Shown one piece after another: positions 58,374 to 64,000 of a stretch of DNA of 64,000 bases. Made by a program: the position numbers and the translations under genes. The notes under the pieces were generated by a model, which saw only the letters and a program-made list of their open reading frames with translations, was not told where the DNA came from and did not search any database. Origin of the DNA: Nostoc cf. commune SO-36. Lineage in GTDB: Bacteria; Cyanobacteriota; Cyanobacteriia; Cyanobacteriales; Nostocaceae. Each line of letters starts with the position of its first letter. The first letter of the stretch is position 1. The stretch covers positions 1,054,001 through 1,118,000 of the forward strand of contig NZ_AP025732.1 in NCBI RefSeq assembly GCF_023734775.1, in the 5' to 3' direction.

Positions 58374-58564
58374 GTTTGCCATCAAGGAATTTTCTTTCTT
58401 TATTATCCTTGAAACTCAAACTGGATGACTACCGTTGGCAATGCGAGAATCATCCTTACACTGTTTTTTCTACCCGTCTCTGGGCGACAGCATCTTTTTA
58501 GTGTGATGTTGCCACTTTTATTTATCATTCACTTAATCTACCGATCCTATCCAAACCTAATTCT

Positions 58565-60835
58565 ATGAGCAGTCTAGCTATAAATTCATCAGTTGATCTA
58601 GCCATTCCGGAATGGTTGAAGAAATGTTTGAAGGAATCATCGACAAGTAACGGTGCGGCTGAAGATGACCGAAGGCATACTGATACGGTCTTAATTGGTC
58701 GCGCATTTGAATTTGCTTACCAACTGCATCAAGGTCAATACCGCAAATCTGGAGAACCATACATTGCCCATCCCATTGCTGTAGCCGACTTGCTGCGTGA
58801 CTTGGGAGGTAGTGCTGCTATGATAGCAGCTGGATTTCTCCATGATGTAGTTGAAGATACAGAAGTTACAAGCCAAGAAATAGAAGAACGCTTTGGCCCA
58901 GAAGTGCGGCAATTGGTCGAGGGTGTCACCAAGCTTTCTAAAATTAATTTCACTAGCAAAACCGAAAGTCAAGCGGAAAACTTCCGGCGGATGTTTTTGG
59001 CAATGGCGCAAGATATTCGGGTAATTGTGGTGAAATTGGCAGATCGTTTGCATAATATGCGAACTTTACAATATATGTCAGAAGCCAGCCGCCGCCGCAG
59101 TGCCCAGGAAACGCGAGATATATTCGCACCCTTAGCCAATCGCTTGGGAATTTGGCGAATTAAATGGGAACTGGAAGATTTGGCTTTTAAGTATTTGGAA
59201 CCGGAAGCTTTCCGTCAAATGCAGGAGCTTGTTTCTGAAAAACGGACAGCGCGAGAAGAGAAATTGGCTAAAGCTACGAAGATGTTGCAAGAGCGTTTGC
59301 ACCAAGCTGGAATCCGCTTTCAGGATATTAGTGGTCGTCCCAAGCACCTTTATAGCATTTATCAAAAAATGCACCGCCAGCAAAAGGAATTTCATGAAAT
59401 TTACGATTTGGCAGCGCTGCGGATTATTGTTCAAAGCAATGAGGAATGCTATCGGGCGTTGGCGGTGGTTCATGATGCTTTTCGCCCAATTCCTGGGAGA
59501 TTTAAAGACTACATTGGGCTGCCAAAACCTAACCGTTACCAGTCGTTACATACTGGGGTGATTGGATTAACTGGTCGTCCTTTAGAGGTGCAAATTCGGA
59601 CAATCGAAATGCATCATATCGCCGAGTACGGGATTGCTGCCCATTGGAAGTACAAAGAAACAGGAGGTTCTAGTATTAGCCATTTGACAGGGACAGATGA
59701 CAAGTTTACTTGGCTGCGGCAACTGCTAGAATGGCAAACTGATCTCAAGGACGCACAAGAGTATCTTGATAGCGTCAAAGATAATCTATTTGAAGATGAT
59801 GTCTATGTCTTCACCCCTAAGGGGGATGTTGTTCCTTTAAGCCCCGGTGCGACGACTGTAGATTTTGCTTATCGGATTCACACCGAAGTAGGAAACCACT
59901 GTTCAGGAGCGCGGGTGAATGGGCGAATGGTGCCACTGTCAACGCGGCTGCATAATGGTGACATTGTAGAGGTTCTAACCCAAAAGAACTGCCATCCGAG
60001 TTTAGATTGGTTGAACTTTGTCAGGACTTCGGCGGCGAAATATCGGATAAAACAATGGTACAAGCGATCGCGCCGGGAAGAAAATGTTGCCCGTGGGCGA
60101 GAGTTGTTAGAAAAGGAACTCGGTAAAACTGGTTTTGATAGTCTGCTGAAGTCCGATGCGATGGAAACTGTCGCCCAAAAGTGTAATTACCACAGTGTAG
60201 ACGATTTACTCGCTGGGTTGGGTTATGGAGAAATTACGTTAAACCTAGTGCTAAATCGTTGGCGAGAAGTGGCGAAGGGGCAACAACCAGCTTCTACAGT
60301 GTCGCTATTTATCCCCAAAGAACCAAGTACATCAAAAGCTTTGCGAGATGCGCCTCCAACTACTTCCCGCGCCAGTGATTCGCCTATTGTTGGGGTAGAG
60401 GGGTTGGTATATTATTTAGCTGGGTGTTGTACCCCGATTCCTGGCGAACCAATTATTGGTGTAGTGACGCGAGGTAGAGGGATCTCAATTCATCGCCAAG
60501 GCTGCAATAATCTAGAGACTGTGGAATATGAGCGCTTAGTACCAGTTAGGTGGAACCCAAGCGCCGAAAATAGTGGTCGTCCACACACGTATCCAGTGGA
60601 TGTACAAATTGAAGCCCTGGATCGCGTAGGGGTGCTAAAGGATATTTTGTCACGGTTGAGTGACCAAGGGATCAACGTCCGCCATGCCCAGGTGAAAACC
60701 TGTGCTGGTCAACCTGCATTGATGGACTTAGGAATAGATATACGCGATCGCTCTCAACTAGAGCAAGTGTTCGTCCAAATTAAGAAAATGAGCGACATTT
60801 TGAATATCCGCCGCGTTGGTCAAATTGACGAGTAG
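58565..60835 (+). CDS. spoT: Bifunctional (p)ppGpp synthetase/hydrolase (756 aa)
   Basis: This Rel/SpoT-type enzyme makes and breaks the stringent-response alarmone. Order: HD hydrolase domain (residues ~45-200: IAHPIAVADLLRDLGG, FLHDVVEDTE, KLADRLHNMRT); synthetase domain (~240-350: ISGRPKHLYSIYQKM, then GRFKDYIGLPKPNRYQSLHT); TGS domain (~415-475: DDVYVFTPKGDVVPL, VDFAYRIHTEVG); helical and zinc-type region with CCTPIPGEPIIG; ACT domain (~680-750: VDVQIEALDRVGVLKDIL). Both active domains look intact. The length is normal. The ATG at 58,565 has no strong ribosome site. Cyanobacteria usually have one such gene. A 12-bp hairpin sits in the upstream gap. Confidence 0.95.
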   Translation: MSSLAINSSVDLAIPEWLKKCLKESSTSNGAAEDDRRHTDTVLIGRAFEFAYQLHQGQYRKSGEPYIAHPIAVADLLRDLGGSAAMIAAGFLHDVVEDTEVTSQEIEERFGPEVRQLVEGVTKLSKINFTSKTESQAENFRRMFLAMAQDIRVIVVKLADRLHNMRTLQYMSEASRRRSAQETRDIFAPLANRLGIWRIKWELEDLAFKYLEPEAFRQMQELVSEKRTAREEKLAKATKMLQERLHQAGIRFQDISGRPKHLYSIYQKMHRQQKEFHEIYDLAALRIIVQSNEECYRALAVVHDAFRPIPGRFKDYIGLPKPNRYQSLHTGVIGLTGRPLEVQIRTIEMHHIAEYGIAAHWKYKETGGSSISHLTGTDDKFTWLRQLLEWQTDLKDAQEYLDSVKDNLFEDDVYVFTPKGDVVPLSPGATTVDFAYRIHTEVGNHCSGARVNGRMVPLSTRLHNGDIVEVLTQKNCHPSLDWLNFVRTSAAKYRIKQWYKRSRREENVARGRELLEKELGKTGFDSLLKSDAMETVAQKCNYHSVDDLLAGLGYGEITLNLVLNRWREVAKGQQPASTVSLFIPKEPSTSKALRDAPPTTSRASDSPIVGVEGLVYYLAGCCTPIPGEPIIGVVTRGRGISIHRQGCNNLETVEYERLVPVRWNPSAENSGRPHTYPVDVQIEALDRVGVLKDILSRLSDQGINVRHAQVKTCAGQPALMDLGIDIRDRSQLEQVFVQIKKMSDILNIRRVGQIDE

Positions 60836-60846
60836 GTGATTGGTAG

Positions 60847-60872
60847 GGTGCGTTACACTGCGTTAACGCACC
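60847..60872. repeat. Hairpin repeat GGTGCGTTA/TAACGCACC
   Basis: A perfect 9-bp stem with an 8-nt loop, starting 12 bp after the spoT stop. It is of a type scattered through cyanobacterial genomes and may serve as a terminator. Confidence 0.6.
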
Positions 60873-60905
60873 AATTTAGGAGTCGAACCGCAGAGGCACA
60901 GAGAA

Positions 60906-60946
60906 GCCAGTGCTTTGCGGGGGTTTTCCCCGTTGTAGCAACTGGC
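60906..60946. repeat. Dispersed repeat with GCCAGT/ACTGGC ends
   Basis: GCCAGT at 60906-60911 and ACTGGC at 60941-60946 enclose GGGG-TTTT-CCCC. The surrounding CGCAGAGGCACAGAG motifs are common cyanobacterial intergenic repeats. Confidence 0.5.
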
Positions 60947-61194
60947 GCGACACAGAGGAAGAGAGGAGGAAAGAAATGCACCGTGTTATTGCTTAGACAA
61001 GTGTATTTTATTTGATAATTCAAAATCAATGGCAGTATATCTGACATCTTTATTAGTCTCTGTTTGTCATAATCTCTGTTAAAACGTGATGTTATTTGGA
61101 AATTCACGTCTTTTTACGGAGTATTTAACTTTAAACTTCATACTTTAGTTCAGTAGATTACGGCTGTTAGTTAGTAATAATTAAGGCTAACTTT

Positions 61195-61233
61195 GACATA
61201 CTTTAAATTTATAAAAGTTTGATAAAGTATGTC
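61195..61233. promoter_or_regulatory. 11-bp inverted repeat overlapping a start codon
   Basis: GACATACTTTA (61195-61205) and TAAAGTATGTC (61223-61233) are perfect inverted copies with a 17-base gap. The second arm contains the ATG (61229) of the mini-gene. It may be an operator or an RNA hairpin that hides the start. Confidence 0.55.
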
Positions 61234-61612
61234 TAAACTTCTGGTTAGCCAATATCACACAGAAGTAGAAAGAATTATTCAATTTGGCGGTTCACGTAAA
61301 GAAACATCGATTCGGGTTGCACCAAAGGCAAAACTTAAAGCCGATGCAGCCAATGGAACTATTATTTTAGATGATTTCACCACTTTAGAAGGTGTCCCTA
61401 AAATTGCTTGGGAATATCGCCTTGGCAACCGTTGTGCTTTAGAATGGATATTAGATCAATACAAAGAAAAGAAACCTAAAGATCCGACAATTGCGGAAAA
61501 ATTCAATATGTATCGCTTTGCAGATTACAAAGAACAGGTAATAGATTTACTACAAAGAGTCTGCACCGTCAGCGTGGAAACAATGCAGATTATTCAACAG
61601 ATTGAAGTGTAG
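61229..61612 (+). CDS. Mini-gene: joined ends of a type ISP restriction-modification enzyme (127 aa)
   Basis: Residues 1-31 (MSKLLVSQYHTEVERIIQFG, then GSRKETSIRVA) match the remembered N-terminus of large type ISP restriction-modification proteins of cyanobacteria. From residue ~32 the sequence (ANGTIILDDFTTLEGVPKIA, WEYRLGNRCALEWILDQYKE, KKPKDPTIAEKF, VIDLLQRVCTVSVETMQII) is their extreme C-terminal specificity-domain end. Intact enzymes have ~1,000-1,600 residues with methylase and helicase parts. An in-frame deletion of nearly the whole gene would leave exactly this frame, with its own start and stop. It has no catalytic residues. A stand-alone small protein of this family is the alternative. 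Confidence 0.6.
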   Translation: MSKLLVSQYHTEVERIIQFGGSRKETSIRVAPKAKLKADAANGTIILDDFTTLEGVPKIAWEYRLGNRCALEWILDQYKEKKPKDPTIAEKFNMYRFADYKEQVIDLLQRVCTVSVETMQIIQQIEV

Positions 61613-61668
61613 CCGATTCTTTCTTTTTCCGTAACTGATAAGTAGGTAGGCATGATTAAATATAAGAT

Positions 61669-61775
61669 GTCATTGCGAGTGTTCGCGAAGCGTCTCGTAG
61701 AGAAGCGTTCGCGGAGCGTCTCGTAGAGAAGCAATCCTAGAGACTTTGCGATTGCTTCGTTTCACTCGCAATGAC
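61669..61775. repeat. Miniature inverted repeat GTCATTGCGAG...CTCGCAATGAC
   Basis: GTCATTGCGAG (61669-61679) and CTCGCAATGAC (61765-61775) are perfect inverted ends. Inside, the phrase GCGTCTCGTAGAGAAGC occurs twice in tandem and is itself palindromic (TCTCGTAGAGA-like). This is the pattern of a non-autonomous repeat of Nostocales. Confidence 0.75.
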
Positions 61776-61837
61776 GGAACATATTAAACCTAACTCCCTA
61801 GCCCCCTTCCCGACGCGGGAAGGAAGAAAATTCAAAG

Positions 61838-61860
61838 TCTCTCTCCTTTTAGGAGAGAGA
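61838..61860. repeat. 10-bp hairpin
   Basis: TCTCTCTCCT and AGGAGAGAGA pair perfectly around TTT. It belongs to a common cyanobacterial intergenic repeat. Confidence 0.6.
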
Positions 61861-62059
61861 TTTAGAGAAAGGTTTTCCACATACCATGAAAAGTCAGATA
61901 AATGGCATCTCTACATCTGGGTTTTGTTGCTCATTTTGAACTGTATTTCGTCACAAAACATAATTACGACTTACGCAAAATCTCTCTCCAACTCTGATTT
62001 CTCCGTGTACTCTGCGCCTCTGTGGTTCGTTATTCCGTAACTCTTGCGTAAGTCCTAAT

Positions 62060-62091
62060 AATTACGAATTACGAATTACGAATTACGAATT
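62060..62091. repeat. Tandem heptamer AATTACG, four units plus four bases
   Basis: Four exact AATTACG copies (62060-62087) and AATT abut the hpnH stop codon. Confidence 0.9.
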
Positions 62092-62092
62092 A

Positions 62093-63112
62093 TTAGCTCC
62101 TGCCAAACACACTACCAAGGGCACGCGCCATATTTTGCGGCTGCATTGCATCCATAGCGGCGGTAGGTTCGTAACCGCAGTGAACCATGCAATCGGCACA
62201 CTTGGGATTACCACTCTTCTGTCCATATTGACTCCAATCAGTTTGTGCTAGTAATTCCTTGAAGGTAGAGTAATAACCTTCGTTCAGCAGATAGCAAGGT
62301 TTTTGCCAACCGAGAACGCTATAACTAGGGCTACCCCAAGGTGTGCATTCGTAGTCTTTTTCACCTGTGAGAAAATCTAGAAAGAGCGGATTGTGATTGA
62401 AGTTCCAGTTTTTTTCGCCACTTCTGTATGGAGAGAGAATTTCCCGGAAGAGGGCGCGTGTTTGTTCTCGGTGGAGAAAATGATCTTGATCTGGCGCCCA
62501 CTCGTAACTGTAACCAGGAGAAATCATCATCCCGTCAGTATTTAGTGTTTCCAGAAAGTCGAAGAACTCTTGCATATCTTGGGGTTGAGTACCCTCAAAG
62601 ATGGTGGTGTTAGTGGTAACACGAAAGCCCTTAGCTTTAGCGGTGCGAATGGCTTTGACAGCAATATCAAAAACACCTTTGCGATCGACACATTGATCGT
62701 GCAATTCCCGCATTCCATCTAAATGCACACTAAAAGTTAGGTAAGGGGAAGGCTGAAACTTATCTAGACTCTTTTCTAATAACAAACCGTTGGTACACAA
62801 GTAAATATATTTCTTGCGCTCAATTAATCCTTGGACAATCTCATCAATCTGAGGATGTAGCAGAGGTTCTCCGCCAGGAATTGAGACAACCGGTGCGCCG
62901 CACTCTTCCACTGCGGCAAAGCACTGTTCGGGAGTGAGATTTTGCTTTAAAATTTCCTTTGGATGTTGGATTTTACCACAACCAGTACAAGCTAAATTAC
63001 AACGAAAAAGAGGTTCCAACATCAATACCAAGGGGAAGCGTTTACGCCCTTTTAAACGCTGCGTAACCAGATACTTCCCAATATCCATCGCTTGTTGTAG
63101 ATTAACTGCCAT
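62093..63112 (-). CDS. hpnH: Adenosyl-hopene transferase, radical SAM (339 aa)
   Basis: HpnH joins 5'-deoxyadenosyl to diploptene to form adenosylhopane, the first step of bacteriohopanepolyol side-chain synthesis. The radical SAM cluster motif CNLACTGC gives Cys38, Cys42 and Cys45; [12 protein letters not shown] follows, then [15 protein letters not shown]-terminal cysteines ([31 protein letters not shown]) are typical of the family. The ATG at 63,112 ([14 protein letters not shown]) is the family's normal start, with AGAGGAG 11 bases upstream; the 16-codon longer frame to 63,160 is unlikely. hpnA follows upstream on the same strand, 121 bp from the start. Confidence 0.95.
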   Translation of the reverse strand: MAVNLQQAMDIGKYLVTQRLKGRKRFPLVLMLEPLFRCNLACTGCGKIQHPKEILKQNLTPEQCFAAVEECGAPVVSIPGGEPLLHPQIDEIVQGLIERKKYIYLCTNGLLLEKSLDKFQPSPYLTFSVHLDGMRELHDQCVDRKGVFDIAVKAIRTAKAKGFRVTTNTTIFEGTQPQDMQEFFDFLETLNTDGMMISPGYSYEWAPDQDHFLHREQTRALFREILSPYRSGEKNWNFNHNPLFLDFLTGEKDYECTPWGSPSYSVLGWQKPCYLLNEGYYSTFKELLAQTDWSQYGQKSGNPKCADCMVHCGYEPTAAMDAMQPQNMARALGSVFGRS

Positions 63113-63169
63113 TGTTGCGATCGCTCCTCTTTTAGATATAGATACACCACACGAAAACATAAAACCTTT

Positions 63170-63197
63170 GTAGGGGCGTACATCTGTGCGCCCCTAC
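63170..63197. repeat. Hairpin repeat between hpnA and hpnH
   Basis: GTAGGGGCG and CGCCCCTAC form a perfect 9-bp stem with a 10-nt loop, related to 52914-52941. It could partly terminate hpnA transcription. Confidence 0.6.
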
Positions 63198-63232
63198 TGC
63201 CTATTGCATCCACACATTAATTGCTAATTTTC

Positions 63233-64000
63233 TCATTTGACGTAACCCTGAGCTACAAACCAATCCACAGCCTCCTTAAGTGCAGCGTTCAGCGAAGATT
63301 GAGGTAGACTCAATTCTCGGACAGCTTTTGTAGCATTATAATACATAGGTTGTTTCGCCATGCGAACGCCATCCAATGGCACTGAGGGCGATTTTCCCAG
63401 GGGTGCGAGAATCTTTTCATCAACCCAGGCAACGCTAAGGGGCAACCAAGCGGGTACAGTTTGTTGAGGTGCTTTTAGACCTGTGATATCGGCGAGTTGT
63501 TCGAGTAGTTGCTTTAAACTGAGGTTTTGATGACCTAAGATATAGCGATCGCCTGATTTACCCCTCTGCAAAGCCAGTAAATGCCCCCATGCCACATCAC
63601 GCACATCGATAAAATTCAAACCAGTATCCAAGTAAAAAGGCATTTGCCTTCGTAAAAACCGTAAAATTATATCACCCGTAGGGGTAGGTTTGATATCCAA
63701 AGAACCAATGGGGCTACTGGGATTGACAATAACTACCTTCTGACCTGTAGCAACGGCTTGCATAGCTTCTTGTTCAGCCAGAAACTTAGACTTTTTATAG
63801 TCACCCACCAACTTTTCTACAGGACTCTGATGTCTTTCATCGACAACTTCCCCAGATGATCCTACCCCAATTGCCGCAACTGAACTTGTGTAAACGGTGC
63901 GCTCGATGTTTGCTTTACGAGCGGCTGCCAAGACATTACGCGTACCCAAAACATTGTAACGATGGAGTAATTCTCGGTCTGTTTGCCAGAGGGAATAATG
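63233..64000 (-). CDS. hpnA: Hopanoid-associated sugar epimerase, C-terminal part (cut by window edge)
   Basis: The frame is open to base 64,000, where it reads HYSLWQTDRELLHRYNVLGT followed by RNVLAAARKANI. This is the extended short-chain dehydrogenase (NAD-dependent epimerase) pattern after the Rossmann glycine motif. Visible are YTSSVAAIG, the catalytic Y-x-x-x-K (DYKKSKFLAEQE), VNPSSPIGSLD, and NFIDVRDVAWGHLLALQRG. The C-terminus VDWFVAQGYVK is typical of HpnA. It is thought to modify sugars or act on hopanoid side chains; the exact reaction is uncertain. The true start and NAD-binding GxxGxxG lie beyond the window. It lies upstream of hpnH on the same strand. Confidence 0.85.
   Translation of the reverse strand, partial: HYSLWQTDRELLHRYNVLGTRNVLAAARKANIERTVYTSSVAAIGVGSSGEVVDERHQSPVEKLVGDYKKSKFLAEQEAMQAVATGQKVVIVNPSSPIGSLDIKPTPTGDIILRFLRRQMPFYLDTGLNFIDVRDVAWGHLLALQRGKSGDRYILGHQNLSLKQLLEQLADITGLKAPQQTVPAWLPLSVAWVDEKILAPLGKSPSVPLDGVRMAKQPMYYNATKAVRELSLPQSSLNAALKEAVDWFVAQGYVK

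Larger units (their letters stand above)
60836..61228. other. Intergenic region with dispersed repeats
   Basis: It holds two hairpin repeats (60847-60872 and 60906-60946), an A/G-rich strip near 60,950-60,975 and an inverted repeat at the next start codon. No gene is supported; a minus-strand frame here is repeat-derived. Confidence 0.55.
61613..62092. other. Intergenic region made of dispersed repeats
   Basis: It holds the long inverted element 61669-61775, a GC-rich hairpin CCTTCCCGACGCGGGAAGG near 61,805-61,823, the hairpin at 61838-61860, and heptamers at 62060-62091. No gene is supported. Confidence 0.6.

Noticed and set aside
60853..61107. 84-codon minus-strand frame after spoT
   Set aside because: It is composed of dispersed repeat DNA and has no family resemblance or ribosome site.
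61771..62040. 89-codon + strand frame
   Set aside because: It runs through intergenic hairpin repeats and standard cyanobacterial repeat phrases.
1..64000. tRNA, rRNA, phage or replication-origin signatures
   Set aside because: None were recognised on reading both strands; a tRNA scan would be needed to exclude them fully.

Overview
The window looks like the chromosome of a filamentous, probably heterocyst-forming (Nostoc-like) cyanobacterium. The signs are many HIP1 octamers (GCGATCGC and near relatives), short tandem heptamers next to gene ends (AATTACG, ATGACAA, GGGCATG types), hopanoid genes, and a small protein resembling the heterocyst-frequency protein PatD. No database search was possible, so all assignments rest on motifs and remembered families.

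Left two thirds (1-44.6 kb, all minus strand). A second DUF4347 gene runs off the left edge (1-734, one frameshift). To its right lies one enormous reading frame from 44,613 down to 1,374, about 14,400 codons. It is now cut into pieces by one in-frame stop (40,036-40,038) and nine single-base frameshifts, eight of them packed into 12.2-15.6 kb and mostly in homopolymer runs. From N to C it has: a DUF4347 domain with a His/Cys pair; a block of ~115-residue repeats; three supermodules of ~75-residue repeats followed by ~115-120-residue repeats, joined by a conserved linker; a ~1,800-residue region of lower repeat content with an EF-hand-like loop; RTX-type calcium-binding repeats; FHA-like beta-helix repeats interrupted by a Tyr/Trp/Asp-rich island; and a nearly identical 348-bp tandem array. 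It is best read as a giant secreted or cell-surface protein. No type I secretion genes are in the window.

Middle (45.2-50.3 kb) is an insertion-sequence scrapyard. It holds a small unknown gene, transposase remnants, a pstB whose N-terminus was lost beside a decayed transposase, a short copied piece of sbcD, and a complete ISKra4-type element (48,810-49,981) with 18-bp inverted ends and an 8-bp target duplication. That element splits a small PD-(D/E)XK nuclease-like gene.

Right part (50.3-64 kb) is ordinary chromosome: sbcD and cysH; a 34-codon possible membrane microprotein; a cysteine-containing sensor protein followed by a PAS histidine kinase; a DHA2-type exporter divergent from a TetR regulator, with a 19-bp perfect palindrome between them; a PatD-like gene divergent from a bifunctional (p)ppGpp synthetase/hydrolase; a 127-codon mini-gene that appears to be the two ends of a type ISP restriction-modification enzyme; and hopanoid genes hpnH and hpnA, the latter cut by the right edge.

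Functional links: cysH-sbcD-nuclease lie on one strand with short gaps and may be cotranscribed; the exporter and TetR gene form a self-contained drug-response pair; the sensor and kinase form a two-gene signalling unit; hpnH and hpnA belong to bacteriohopanepolyol synthesis.
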